Positions 26,812 through 35,517 of a DNA stretch of 64,000 nucleotides are shown piece by piece; the first letter of the stretch is position 1, and each line of letters begins with the position of its first letter. The stretch covers positions 2,356,001 to 2,420,000 of the forward strand of contig NZ_CP013854.1 of assembly GCF_001698125.1 (NCBI RefSeq). The letters run 5' to 3'. Made by a program: the position numbers and the translations under genes. The stretch is from Pseudonocardia sp. HH130630-07 (GTDB lineage Bacteria > Actinomycetota > Actinomycetes > Mycobacteriales > Pseudonocardiaceae). The notes under the pieces are model-generated. The model worked only from the letters and a program-made list of their open reading frames with translations. It had not been told where the DNA came from and did no database searches.

Positions 26812-28650
26812 TCAGAACGCGGCTTCCGGCAGCTCCATCAGCGCGTTGTCGGCGTTCTCCACGATCGCCTTCTCCGCGGTCAGCCGGGGCAGCACGGTCC
26901 GGGCGAAGAAGCCGGCCACGCCGACCTTGCCCTCGTAGAACGCGCGGTCCTTGGCGGAGACGCCGTCGGTCCCCAGCGCGTCGAGCGCCACCGTGGCCTG
27001 GCGCAGCAGCAGCCAGCCGACGAGCAGGTCCCCGACCGCCATGAGCAGCCGGACGGTGTGCTGGCCGACCTTGTACAGCTCGGTGACGTCCTTGGTCGAG
27101 CCGTAGAGGTAGCCGGTCAGCGTGCCGAGCATCCCCTGCACGTCGGTCAGCGCGGTGCGCAGGAGCTCGCGCTCCTCCTTGAGCCTGCCGTTGCCGGCGT
27201 CGGAGTCGACGAACGCCTGCACCTCGCCGGCGACGTGGGCCAGCGCCTGCCCGTTGTCCCGGACGATCTTGCGGAACAGGAAGTCCTGGGACTGGATCGC
27301 GGTGGTGCCCTCGTACAGCGAGTCGATCTTGGCGTCGCGGATGTACTGCTCGATCGGGTAGTCCTGCAGGAAGCCGGAACCGCCGAGGGTCTGCAGCGAC
27401 TGGATCAGCTGCTCGGTGGCCCGCTCCGAACCGACGCCCTTGACGATCGGCAGCAGCAGGTCGTTGACCTTCTCCGCCAGCTCGGTGCTGATCCCGGCAC
27501 CCTCGCCGCCGAGCCGGATCCGGTCCTGGAAGGTGGCCGTGTAGGTGTACAGGGCCCGCAGACCCTCGGCGTACGCCTTCTGCAGCATCAGGCTGCGCCG
27601 GACGTCCGGGTGGTGGGTGATGCTGACCCGCGGCGCGGTCTTGTCCGTCATCCGGGTCAGGTCGGCCCCCTGGACCCGCTCCTTGGCGAACTCCAGCGCG
27701 GTCAGGTACCCGGTCGACAGCGTCCCGATGGCCTTGGTCCCGACCATCATCCGGGCGTACTCGATGACCTGGAACATCTGTGCGATGCCGTCGTGGACCT
27801 CGCCGAGCAGCCAGCCCACCGCCGGGGTGCCGTGCGCGCCGAAGGTCAGCTCGCAGGTGGTGGACGCCTTGAGGCCCATCTTGTGCTCGACGTTCGTCAC
27901 GAAGGCGCCGTTGCGCTCGCCCGGCTCGCCGGTCGTGGAGTCGAAGTGGAACTTCGGCACCAGGAACAGCGACAGGCCCTTGGTGCCGGGCTTCGCGCCC
28001 TCGGGCCGGGCCAGCACCAGGTGCATGATGTTCTCGGTGAAGTCCTGCTCGGCCGAGGTGATGAAGCGCTTCACGCCCTCGACGTGCCAGCTGCCGTCGG
28101 GCTGCTGGACGGCCCTGGTCCGGCCGGCCCCGACGTCGGACCCGGCGTCCGGCTCGGTCAGCACCATGGTGGCGCCCCAGCCGCGGTCGATCATCAGCTG
28201 CGCCCAGCGCTGCTGCTCGTCGGTGCCGTTGCGGTGCACGATGCCGGCGAAGTTCGGCCCGGCCATGTACATGAAGATCGCCGGGTTGGAGCCCAGGATC
28301 AGCTCGGCCGCCGCCCACTGCACCGACGGCGGGACGCCCATCCCGCCCAGCTCGTTCGGCAGCCCGAGCCGCCACCACTCGCCGTCCCACAGCACGCGGT
28401 AGGCGTCCTTCAGCTCCTGCGGGGTGCTGACCGAGTGGGTCGCGGGGTCGAACACCGGCGGGTTGCGGTCGATCGTGGCGTAGTGCTCGGCGAGCGGGCC
28501 GGTGCACACCGACGACAGCTCGGAGAGCACGCCCTTGGCCGTGTCGACGTCGACGTCGGCGAACGGGCCGGTCCCCAGATGCTCCTGGATCCGGAACACC
28601 TCGAAGAGGTTGAACTCCAGGTCGCGCACGTTGCTCTTGTAGTGGCCCAT
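26812..28650 (-). CDS. fadE5: FadE5-type acyl-CoA dehydrogenase
   Basis: 612 aa, matching the 611-aa mycobacterial FadE5, a flavoenzyme that oxidises medium- and long-chain acyl-CoA. Contains the N-terminal extension typical of this branch, the FAD/substrate motif [12 protein letters not shown], and the C-terminal catalytic Glu segment [12 protein letters not shown]. It also has the extra C-terminal helical domain of the long subfamily. GAAGGACGG precedes the ATG. Two TTAC...GTAA palindromes upstream imply control by a TetR-type fatty-acid regulator not present in this window. Confidence 0.93.
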   Translation of the reverse strand: MGHYKSNVRDLEFNLFEVFRIQEHLGTGPFADVDVDTAKGVLSELSSVCTGPLAEHYATIDRNPPVFDPATHSVSTPQELKDAYRVLWDGEWWRLGLPNELGGMGVPPSVQWAAAELILGSNPAIFMYMAGPNFAGIVHRNGTDEQQRWAQLMIDRGWGATMVLTEPDAGSDVGAGRTRAVQQPDGSWHVEGVKRFITSAEQDFTENIMHLVLARPEGAKPGTKGLSLFLVPKFHFDSTTGEPGERNGAFVTNVEHKMGLKASTTCELTFGAHGTPAVGWLLGEVHDGIAQMFQVIEYARMMVGTKAIGTLSTGYLTALEFAKERVQGADLTRMTDKTAPRVSITHHPDVRRSLMLQKAYAEGLRALYTYTATFQDRIRLGGEGAGISTELAEKVNDLLLPIVKGVGSERATEQLIQSLQTLGGSGFLQDYPIEQYIRDAKIDSLYEGTTAIQSQDFLFRKIVRDNGQALAHVAGEVQAFVDSDAGNGRLKEERELLRTALTDVQGMLGTLTGYLYGSTKDVTELYKVGQHTVRLLMAVGDLLVGWLLLRQATVALDALGTDGVSAKDRAFYEGKVGVAGFFARTVLPRLTAEKAIVENADNALMELPEAAF

Positions 28651-28687
28651 CCGTCCTTCACCGCCGTTCCCGCCGAGGCCGGTCTGC

Positions 28688-28729
28688 TTACCGGCCGGTA
28701 ACCGACTCCAGAGTATTACTCGTCGGTAA
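28688..28729 (-). promoter_or_regulatory. pair of TTAC...GTAA operators upstream of fadE5
   Basis: A perfect 14-bp palindrome TTACCGGCCGGTAA (28688-28701) and an imperfect copy TTACTCGTCGGTAA (28716-28729), centres 28 bp apart, 38-79 bp before the fadE5 start. Dyads of this size and spacing are usual for TetR-family regulators of lipid genes. Confidence 0.8.
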
Positions 28730-28909
28730 CCACGGCAAGGGTGGCCGTGCCGCCCGGCGCAGTGACCCCTGCGGGTGACGGGCGCGCCCGGCGCGCCGCC
28801 GTTGGAATCGGGGGGAGCGATTCAGAATCGCCCACGACGCACGGGGCTGCCGTGACGTCTGTGACTGAGGTGGCGTCCGTTGCGGACGCTCCCGGAAGGA
28901 CGGTGCGCG

Positions 28910-30106
28910 ATGGGGACACCCGGCGAGCACACCGACCCCGGGGACGGTGCACCCCCGGCCGGGTCGTGGCGGCCGAACCGGCGCCGGCTGCTGGTCACCG
29001 GGGCCGCCGCCGGCCTTGCGGTGCCGGCCCTCGGCGGAACGGCGCACGCGGCGCCGCCCCCGGTGACCGACGAACCGGGCCCGCTGCCCCGCGTCCCGGG
29101 ACCGGACGACGTGCCGGGCCCGGTCGGCCGGGGCGAGGCGGCCCGCGCCCCGTACATCGCGCGGTGCGCGGAGTGGGGCGCCCGCCCGCCGTCGTCGCCG
29201 CCGAAGATCTGGGACCGGCGGCCGATCCGCATCCTCGTGCACCACACGGCGGGTGCGAACACCCCGGACTTCAGCATCCCGGCCGCGCACCGGATGGCCC
29301 GCGGCATCCAGGCCCACCACATGGACCGCAACGGCTGGCTGGACTCCGGACAGCACTTCACGATCTCGCGCGGCGGGCACGTCCTGGAGGGACGGTTCCT
29401 GAGCCTGGGCGAGCTGAACGGCGGCCGGCGGGTGGTGGAGGGGGCGCACTCCCCCGGCCAGAACGTGATCGCGATCGGGATCGAGAACGAGGGCACCTAC
29501 ATCTCCGAGGACCCGCCCGGACCGCTGTGGGACTCGCTGCGGGCGACCTGCGCCTACATCTGCGCGCAGTACGGGATCGCCCCCAGCGAGCTCTACGGGC
29601 ACCGGGACTACCGCAACACGATCTGTCCCGGCGACCGGCTCTACGGGCAGCTGCCCCGGCTCCGGCGGGAGGTCGGCGACCTGCTCGGCCGCCGGCTGTC
29701 CCGGACCGAGGCGGTCAAGGCGAGCTGGCCGCTGCTGCGGGCGGGTGACGAGGGCCCGCGGGTCGAGGCCGCCCAGCTCCTGCTGCGCGACGCCGGTGCG
29801 CTGTCCGGGAAACCGGACGGGCGCTACGACGACCGCACCCGGTCCGCCGTCACCGAGTTCCAGGTCGCGCACCGCGCCGACGACGCCAACGGCCTGCTGG
29901 GCGGCGAGTCCTGGCCGGAGCTGGCCCGCACGGTGCAGGTCGGCAGCGGCGGCGACGCCGAACGGGCCGTCGAGCTGCTGGCCGCACACTCCGGCACGGA
30001 GAGCGTCCCCGACACCGTCGACCACCCGGTCTGGCAACGCCTCCTGGGCACCGGCGGAACCCCCGCCCCCACCGCCGAGGACCCGCCGGGCGCCCGCGAC
30101 CGCTGA
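28910..30106 (+). CDS. Tat-exported N-acetylmuramoyl-L-alanine amidase
   Basis: 398 aa from ATG 28910 (GGAAGGA upstream). A twin-arginine signal (NRRRLLVTGAAAGLAVPAL, cleavage after AHA) directs folded export. The amidase_2/PGRP domain follows with zinc ligands in the contexts ILVHHTAG, GHRDYR and TICPGD, and the substrate-side IGIENEGTY. A C-terminal peptidoglycan-binding_1-like repeat (SWPLLRAGDEGPRVEAAQ...DGRYDDRTRSAVTEFQ) anchors it to the wall. It should cleave the bond between MurNAc and L-Ala during wall remodelling. Confidence 0.9.
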   Translation: MGTPGEHTDPGDGAPPAGSWRPNRRRLLVTGAAAGLAVPALGGTAHAAPPPVTDEPGPLPRVPGPDDVPGPVGRGEAARAPYIARCAEWGARPPSSPPKIWDRRPIRILVHHTAGANTPDFSIPAAHRMARGIQAHHMDRNGWLDSGQHFTISRGGHVLEGRFLSLGELNGGRRVVEGAHSPGQNVIAIGIENEGTYISEDPPGPLWDSLRATCAYICAQYGIAPSELYGHRDYRNTICPGDRLYGQLPRLRREVGDLLGRRLSRTEAVKASWPLLRAGDEGPRVEAAQLLLRDAGALSGKPDGRYDDRTRSAVTEFQVAHRADDANGLLGGESWPELARTVQVGSGGDAERAVELLAAHSGTESVPDTVDHPVWQRLLGTGGTPAPTAEDPPGARDR

Positions 30107-30116
30107 CGCGCTCCGT

Positions 30117-30158
30117 CCCGGCGTGCGACACGCGTCGCGCGGGGTGCGGCACGCCGGG
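30117..30158. terminator. bidirectional hairpin terminator
   Basis: Perfect 10-bp arms CCCGGCGTGC (30117-30126) and GCACGCCGGG (30149-30158), between the convergent amidase and toxin genes. Confidence 0.65.
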
Positions 30159-30166
30159 GAACGGGC

Positions 30167-30520
30167 TCAGCCGGTCGCCTTCGGGTGCCGGGTGGAGGCG
30201 GCGACCACCCAGACGACGCGCCGCGCCGGATCGGGGCAGTACCAGATCCGACCGCCCGCGGTGACCTCGTACTGCCACTGGCCGAGCTCCCGGCCGCCGA
30301 TCGTGCGGGTCGCGAGGCCGCCACGCAGACGGTGCTGACGGGACGGGTTCTGCGGGGTGTCGGGACGCTCGGTCAGCACGACCCAGGCCTCCCACGTGTT
30401 CGGCCGGGCGACCCGGCACAGATCCTCCCAGCCCTTGGCGGCCTCCGTCGTGGCGAAGCGGGCCTCCCATCCGTGCGGACCGGCCGGCGGAGCGATCCGG
30501 TCCCCTCGCTCGGCGGCCAC
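30167..30520 (-). CDS. RelE/ParE-like toxin of a type II toxin-antitoxin pair
   Basis: 117 aa from GTG 30520, 3 nt after the antitoxin stop. The fold signature of the RelE superfamily is visible: a helical start (ATTEAAKGWEDLCRVARPN), a basic strand block (RQHRLRGGLATRTIGG), then QWQYEVTAGGRIWYCPD and the C-terminal RRVVWVVAASTRHPKATG with a catalytic-type Arg/His/Lys cluster. RelE members are mRNA endonucleases that cut at the ribosome, ParE members poison gyrase; which applies here cannot be told. Confidence 0.75.
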   Translation of the reverse strand: MAAERGDRIAPPAGPHGWEARFATTEAAKGWEDLCRVARPNTWEAWVVLTERPDTPQNPSRQHRLRGGLATRTIGGRELGQWQYEVTAGGRIWYCPDPARRVVWVVAASTRHPKATG

Positions 30521-30523
30521 GGA

Positions 30524-30997
30524 TCACTCGCCCTCCGGGGCCGGGACCGCTCCGAAGTCGGAGTCCAGGCCGATGTCGTCGAGGGAGACGGCGAGGTCGG
30601 CGGCCAGTGCCGGATCGGCGTGGATCGACGCGGTCGCCCGCCACTCCTGGACGACCTGGGCGAGCACCGCCCAGCGCCCGAGCTCGGCCGATGCGGCCAC
30701 CGCCCTGACGAAGTCGGCGACGAAACGACGGCGGTCGGTCTCGGGGAGTACGTCCACCCACGGGAACTCCTCGACGAGGACAGCGACCCCCTGCTCTCCC
30801 GGCAGGTGCACCAGGGCGTTGCGCAGTGCCCGGGCGGCGCTGACCGCGCCCACGGCGGCGGCGTCGGCGCTCTCCTCCCGGAGCAGGAGCAGGGGTGCGC
30901 CGTCGCGGCGGCGCACCCGGACCTCGCCCTGGTCGGCCAGCGCAGCGACACCCTTCGGGTCACGCTGCAGTTCGCTCCACTGCACCTCGGTCGTCAC
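30524..30997 (-). CDS. Phd/YefM-type antitoxin with an extra C-terminal domain
   Basis: 157 aa from GTG 30997 (an ATG at 31027 is possible but has no ribosome binding site and overlaps the ispD-like gene). The N-terminus VQWSELQRDPKGVAALAD followed by GEVRVRRRDGAPLLLL is the Phd DNA-binding/dimerisation domain. About 110 extra residues follow (from ALRNALVHLPG on), twice the size of ordinary Phd tails, ending in an acidic patch suited to cover a basic toxin. The promoter, with a palindrome in its spacer, lies immediately upstream, giving a leaderless and probably autoregulated operon. Confidence 0.75.
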   Translation of the reverse strand: MTTEVQWSELQRDPKGVAALADQGEVRVRRRDGAPLLLLREESADAAAVGAVSAARALRNALVHLPGEQGVAVLVEEFPWVDVLPETDRRRFVADFVRAVAASAELGRWAVLAQVVQEWRATASIHADPALAADLAVSLDDIGLDSDFGAVPAPEGE

Positions 30998-31003
30998 GGC
31001 CCA

Positions 31004-31032
31004 ATTCTGAACTTTTTCAGAAGTCATCGCAA
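31004..31032 (-). promoter_or_regulatory. leaderless promoter of the toxin-antitoxin operon with palindromic operator
   Basis: Reading the minus strand: -35 TTGCGA (31032-31027), 17-bp spacer, -10 CAGAAT (31009-31004), then 6 nt to the GTG at 30997. The spacer and -10 contain TTCTGAA-N4-TTCAGAA (31005-31022), a fitting site for the Phd-like antitoxin. The stretch is AT-rich against its surroundings. Confidence 0.65.
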
Positions 31033-31676
31033 GGAACGGCCAGCCGCCGGACGACGGCCAGGTCCTCCTCCGTCGCGACGTGCAGGTTCCCGGGGTCCCC
31101 GGCGACCGTCACCACCCGGTGCCCGAGCGCGGCGAGCATCCCCGAGTTCTCGACCGGCCGGGGCGCGTCGGCGTGCGCGGCCCGCAGCACCCCCGCGCGG
31201 AACGCCTGGGGTGACTGCGCGATCCAGGTGTCGTCCTTCGGCAGGGTCTCGACCACGACGCCGTCGAGCACCCGTTGCACGACCTCCAGCATCGGCACCA
31301 CCGGGACCGCCCCGTCGGCGCCCGCCCGGACCTCGGCGATCGCGTCGGTGAAGATCCGGTCCGCGGCGAGCGGGTGCGCCGGGTCGGCGAGCACCAGGAT
31401 CCCGGCCGACCGCGGGACGACGGTCAGCCCGGCCCGCAGCGACGCCGACTGGTGGTCCCCGCCCTCGGCGAGCCGGTCCACCGGCTCGCCGTCCCACACC
31501 ACACCGGGCGGCAGCACCAGCGCGACCCGGTCGCAGGTCCGCCGGGCGGCGGCGACCGTGTGGTCCACCAGGCGGATCCCGGCGAGCTCGTCGAGCTGCT
31601 TGAGCCGCCCGTAGCGGGTACCGCGGCCACCGGCGAGGACGATCGCCCACACCTCGTCATCCACAGGTTCATCCAC
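31017..31676 (-). CDS. IspD/TarI-like nucleotidyltransferase, divergent
   Basis: 219 aa. The CTP-binding loop LAGGRGTRYGRLKQ resembles LAAGxGxRxGxxxPKQ but lacks the Pro. IAQSPQAFR and VAGDPGNLHVATEEDL fit the C-terminal IspD motifs, whereas the usual VHDAARP block reads LADPAHPLA. It is therefore an IspD-fold cytidylyltransferase, but possibly a paralogue with another acceptor rather than the housekeeping MEP-pathway enzyme. No ispF is next to it. It starts at GTG 31676 (GTG 31664 also possible) and overlaps the antitoxin region. Confidence 0.7.
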   Translation of the reverse strand: MDEPVDDEVWAIVLAGGRGTRYGRLKQLDELAGIRLVDHTVAAARRTCDRVALVLPPGVVWDGEPVDRLAEGGDHQSASLRAGLTVVPRSAGILVLADPAHPLAADRIFTDAIAEVRAGADGAVPVVPMLEVVQRVLDGVVVETLPKDDTWIAQSPQAFRAGVLRAAHADAPRPVENSGMLAALGHRVVTVAGDPGNLHVATEEDLAVVRRLAVPCDDF

Positions 31677-31769
31677 AGTGGTGATCCTGCCCGGACCCGG
31701 GCAGTTCCCGTCAGTCGCACCCGATACGCTCGGTCACCGGCGATCCAGGGACCGTGAGGAGGCCCGGGA

Positions 31770-34460
31770 GTGGGCGCAGCAGCACCGGCCGGCACCGCAC
31801 CGGCCACCGGCGCGACCGGGGACGGTCCGCTCGCCGGCGGGCCCGAGTCCGTCGCCCTGCTCCGTGCGGTCACCGGAGATCCGGCGGCCCCCCGCGCGGT
31901 CGCCGTCAGCGGCCCCGCCGGATCGGGGAAGACCACCGTGCTCCGGGCGCTCGCCGCGGCCTGGGCGGGCTCCGGGGCCGAGGTCGTGCGGACGGTCCCG
32001 GCCGGGCACCCGGACCCGGCGGCCGTCCTGGTGGTGGACGACGCCCACGACCTGGACGCCGCCGGGCTGGACCGGCTCCGGGCGCACGCGGAGGAGCCGG
32101 GTGTGCGGATGGTGGTCGCGTTCCGGCCGTGGCCGCGCGAGCGGGGCCTCGCCCGGCTGGGTGCGACGCTCGCCGCGAGCGCCCCGCCGCTGGTGCTCGG
32201 GGCACTGACCGCCGCCGGGGTCGAGGCGCGGGCCGCCCGGGTCACCGGCCGCCGGATCCCCGACGACGACGTCCGCGCCGTCCTGGAGCGGACCGCCGGT
32301 TCCCCGATGCTCGTCGACCGGCTGCTCGCGTCCGGCACGACCCGGGGCCCGGTCCCCGCGGCGCTCGCCGAGCAGATCGGCTACACCGTCGACTCCGAGG
32401 ACCGCCGGGTCGTCGACCTGGTCGTCGCGACCGCGCTCGGCGCCCCGTCCGACGGCGAGGTCCTGGTCCCGCTGCTGGGTCTCTCCGACGGCGCCGGGTC
32501 CGGTGTCGACGAGCTGGACGAGCTGGTCGCCCGCGCGGTGGCCGCCGGCCTCTGCACCCCGGACGGCCGGGTCGTCCCGCTGGTGGCCGAGGTCGTGCGG
32601 GCCCGGGTCGCCCCGGCCCGCCGGACCGAGCTGCGCCGCTCGCTCGCCGAGATCGAGCTGGACCGGGGCGGCAGCGTGCTGGCCGTGGCGCGGCTGCTGC
32701 GCGGGTCCGGCGCCACCGGCGAGCGGGCCGCCGCGGTGTTCGCCGCCGCGGCCGCGGAGGCCGGTCGCCGCGAGCACCCGGACGCCGTCCGGTACTACGC
32801 CGACGCCGTCGCCGCGGGAGCAGCGCCGCTCACACTGGCCGCCCGCCGCTCGGCGGCGCACCTCGTCGCCGGGGACCTGGACGGCGCGCTCGCGCACGCC
32901 GACGAGGTGCTGTCGGCGACCGACGCCGTCGAGCCGGAGGACGCGGTCCGAGCGGGCGCGGTGGCCGCCGCCGTCCTCGCCCGGCGCGGCCTGCTGGCCC
33001 GCAGCGCCGAGCTGTACCGCTGGACGGCAGCGGTCGGCGGCGAGCACCCGCCGGCCGCCGCGGTGCCCGTGCTGATCGGGACCGGCGCGCTCGACGAGGC
33101 CGCCGCCGTCGTCGGCCGGGCGGGCGGGATCGTGCCGGGCCGGGCACCGACGCTCGTCGACGGCGCCGACGATCTCACCGCCCGCGGCGTGCTGGACTCG
33201 GTGCAGGGATCCCCGACCGCAGCGCTGTCCGGACTGGCCAGGGCGGCCGGGTTGCTGGAGAGCGCGCACGGTGCGGCCCTGCTCCCGGACACCCCGGCCG
33301 CGCTCGCCGCGCTCGTCGCGGTGCACACCGGGGAGTTCGACGTCGCGTCCTCGGTGCTGGGCCGGGCGTTGCGCACCGGTCTGGGCGGCCCACCGGCGCG
33401 GTCCCGGCACCGGCTGCTGCTGGGCTGGATCGCGTTGCTGCGCGGGGCCACCGTCCCGGCGGCCGACTGGCTCGCCGCGGTCGACGAGGACAGTGTCGAG
33501 CGTCCGCTGGAGCCGCGCGACGAGTTCCTCGCCGCGGCCCTGCAGGTGGCGATCGCCCGCCGCAACTCCGACCTCGGCGGGCTCATGCGGTCCTGGACCA
33601 GGGCCCGGCAGGCGATCGTCCGGCACCCGGTCGACCTGTTCGTGCTGCAGCCGCTCGGCGAGCTGGTCACGGCCGCGACCCGGCTGCGGGAGGAGAGCTG
33701 GGTCGCGCCGCACCTCGGCGAGGCGACCGCGCTGCTGGACCGGCTCGGCCGTCCGGCGCTGTGGTCGGCGCCGCTGCACTGGGCCCGGCTGCAGGCCGCC
33801 GTGCTGACCGACGACGTCGGCACCGCCCGGGAGCAGACCGCGGCCCTGGAGGGTGCTGCGGGCGGCAGCCGGTTCGCGCACGCCATGGCCACCGCGGCGC
33901 CGCACTGGGTCGGGGTGCTGGAGAACCGGGTGGACCCGGTCGCGGTCGAGGAGGCGGCCCGCGGGCTGCACGCCGTCGGGCTGTCCTTCGACGGCGGGAA
34001 GCTCGCCGGGCAGGCGGCGCTGCGGACGGCGGACCGCAAGGCGGTCTCGACCCTGCTGGCCTGCGCACGGGCGTTGCAGGCCGCGGCCGCGGACGTCCGT
34101 CCCGCACCGACCGCCGAGCCCGCGCCCGACGGTCCCGCGGAACCGGGTGGACCCGGCGGGACGGCCGTGCCGGTCGTCCCGGAGGTGCCGGCGACCCGTG
34201 CCCCGCAGGACGGGCCGGTTGGCAACGGGCCGGCTCCGGAGGCCGGTGCCGAGCAGCCGTCGCTGCTGTCGGACCGGGAGCTGGAGGTCGCCGAGCTCGT
34301 CGTGCAGGGGCGCACCCAGAAGGAGATCGGCGAGACGCTGTTCATCTCGGCGAAGACGGTCGAGCACCACGTGGCGCGGATGCGCCAGCGCCTCGGTGCC
34401 GGGAGCCGCAGCGAGCTGCTCGACGAGCTGCGCCGCATCCTGAACGACCGCCGGGCCTGA
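31770..34460 (+). CDS. iniR: IniR-like LuxR-family ATPase regulator
   Basis: 896 aa from GTG 31770, AGGAGG upstream. Walker A GPAGSGKTT (about 48-56), Walker B VLVVDDAHDLD, then a large TPR-like helical region, a Pro-rich linker and a C-terminal LuxR helix-turn-helix (LLSDRELEVAELVVQGRTQKE..., about 832-890). This is the MalT/LAL layout of large ATP-dependent activators. M. tuberculosis IniR (Rv0339c) has the same architecture, lies beside iniBAC and controls it upon cell-wall stress. Position next to iniC-iniA-iniB here makes the same role likely. Confidence 0.82.
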   Translation: MGAAAPAGTAPATGATGDGPLAGGPESVALLRAVTGDPAAPRAVAVSGPAGSGKTTVLRALAAAWAGSGAEVVRTVPAGHPDPAAVLVVDDAHDLDAAGLDRLRAHAEEPGVRMVVAFRPWPRERGLARLGATLAASAPPLVLGALTAAGVEARAARVTGRRIPDDDVRAVLERTAGSPMLVDRLLASGTTRGPVPAALAEQIGYTVDSEDRRVVDLVVATALGAPSDGEVLVPLLGLSDGAGSGVDELDELVARAVAAGLCTPDGRVVPLVAEVVRARVAPARRTELRRSLAEIELDRGGSVLAVARLLRGSGATGERAAAVFAAAAAEAGRREHPDAVRYYADAVAAGAAPLTLAARRSAAHLVAGDLDGALAHADEVLSATDAVEPEDAVRAGAVAAAVLARRGLLARSAELYRWTAAVGGEHPPAAAVPVLIGTGALDEAAAVVGRAGGIVPGRAPTLVDGADDLTARGVLDSVQGSPTAALSGLARAAGLLESAHGAALLPDTPAALAALVAVHTGEFDVASSVLGRALRTGLGGPPARSRHRLLLGWIALLRGATVPAADWLAAVDEDSVERPLEPRDEFLAAALQVAIARRNSDLGGLMRSWTRARQAIVRHPVDLFVLQPLGELVTAATRLREESWVAPHLGEATALLDRLGRPALWSAPLHWARLQAAVLTDDVGTAREQTAALEGAAGGSRFAHAMATAAPHWVGVLENRVDPVAVEEAARGLHAVGLSFDGGKLAGQAALRTADRKAVSTLLACARALQAAAADVRPAPTAEPAPDGPAEPGGPGGTAVPVVPEVPATRAPQDGPVGNGPAPEAGAEQPSLLSDRELEVAELVVQGRTQKEIGETLFISAKTVEHHVARMRQRLGAGSRSELLDELRRILNDRRA

Positions 34461-34515
34461 GCGGTGCCCGCGCCTCCCCTCGCCGTCCCTGCCCCTGCCC
34501 CCGCCCCTGCCCCTG

Positions 34516-34568
34516 TCCACTCATGGAGCTTCGGCCTCGTGTCACCGGGCCGAAGCTCCATGAGTGGA
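34516..34568. repeat. dispersed palindromic repeat, copy 1
   Basis: Perfect 21-bp arms (34516-34536 and 34548-34568, left arm starting TCCACTCATGGAGCTTCG) with an 11-nt loop, between iniR and the CPBP gene. The arm sequence is the same as copy 2 at 46582, so this is a repeated element as well as a likely terminator. Confidence 0.92.
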
Positions 34569-34587
34569 GGAACGGGGGTGTGAGGTG

Positions 34588-35517
34588 GTGAGTGCACCGG
34601 TGGGGCTTCCGTATCACCGGATGGCCCGTCTGGAGCAGCGCACGGGGACCTGGTGGCGTCCGCTCACGACGGTCGCGGTGGTCGCCGGGCTGCTGCTGGC
34701 GGCGGGGATCGTCGTCGGGCTGGTCTTCGGCGTCGTCCTGATCACCGTGCCGGGCGTCCCCTCGCCGTCGGCAATGCTGGACGACGCGCGCAACCCGGTC
34801 GACATGGCGATCCTCTTCGGACCGCTGGCGCTGCTGGTCCCGGCCGTGGTGCTCGGCGTGCGCTGGGGCGGTGGCCGGCGCGGCACCGTGCACTCGGTCG
34901 ACGGCCGGGTGCGCTGGTCGCTGCTGCTGCGGGCGGCCGCAGTCGTCCTCCCGGCCTGCCTGGTCCTGCAGTGGGGCCTGGCGCTGCTGCTCGACCCGCC
35001 GGACCCGGGGGTGCTGCGGTTCGACTCCCCGGCGGTGCTGGCGCTGGTCATCGGGATCGTGCTGGTCCCGCTGCAGTGCGCGGGCGAGGAGTACGCCTTC
35101 CGCGGGCTCCCGCAGCAGGTGCTCGGCACCTGGCTGCGCTCGCCGGTGTGGGGGATCGTGCTGCCGGTGCCGCTGTTCATGGCCGGGCACGGCTACGACT
35201 GGGTCGGCCAGGTCGACATCGCCGTGTTCGCGCTCTGCACGGGGTTCCTGGTGTGGAAGACCGGCGGCCTGGAGCTCGCGATCGTCGCGCACACCGGCAA
35301 CAACCTGGCGGTGGTGACCATGACCCCGGCGTACCCGACGTTGCTGGAGCAGGGGGAGATCGACCCGGCGGCGCTGCTGACCTCGGTACCGACCACGCTC
35401 GTGCTCACGGCCGGGCTGTCGCTGTGGGTGTCGCGCCGCCACGGGATCGGCCTGCTGACGCCGCTGCGCGGGTCCGGGAGGATCCACCCGGCCCCGGCGA
35501 TCGCCCCGGTCGGCTAG
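34588..35517 (+). CDS. CPBP (CAAX-type) intramembrane metalloprotease
   Basis: About 309 aa from GTG 34588 (GTG 34585 adjacent; an in-frame ATG at 34564 lies inside the repeat). Around eight hydrophobic helices. The family motifs are intact: EEYAFRG (EExxxR), FMAGHGYDW (FxxxH) and HTGNNL (HxxxN). Bacterial members cleave within membranes or process secreted peptides, and some protect against bacteriocins. It sits between iniR and iniC, and its stop overlaps that of iniC in opposite direction by 4 nt (CTAG). Placement in the ini block is suggestive of a function in envelope stress. Confidence 0.87.
   Translation: MSAPVGLPYHRMARLEQRTGTWWRPLTTVAVVAGLLLAAGIVVGLVFGVVLITVPGVPSPSAMLDDARNPVDMAILFGPLALLVPAVVLGVRWGGGRRGTVHSVDGRVRWSLLLRAAAVVLPACLVLQWGLALLLDPPDPGVLRFDSPAVLALVIGIVLVPLQCAGEEYAFRGLPQQVLGTWLRSPVWGIVLPVPLFMAGHGYDWVGQVDIAVFALCTGFLVWKTGGLELAIVAHTGNNLAVVTMTPAYPTLLEQGEIDPAALLTSVPTTLVLTAGLSLWVSRRHGIGLLTPLRGSGRIHPAPAIAPVG

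Noticed and set aside
25231..28701. 1156-codon plus-strand frame opposite mptB and fadE5
   Set aside because: Antisense of conserved genes; repetitive Arg/Gly/Glu composition and no ribosome binding site.
31734..34520. 928-codon minus-strand frame opposite iniR
   Set aside because: Antisense shadow; the LuxR-type product is on the plus strand.
34564..34590. ATG 34564 as the start of the CPBP protease
   Set aside because: It lies in the right arm of the palindromic repeat without a ribosome binding site; GTG 34585/34588 begins the conserved part.
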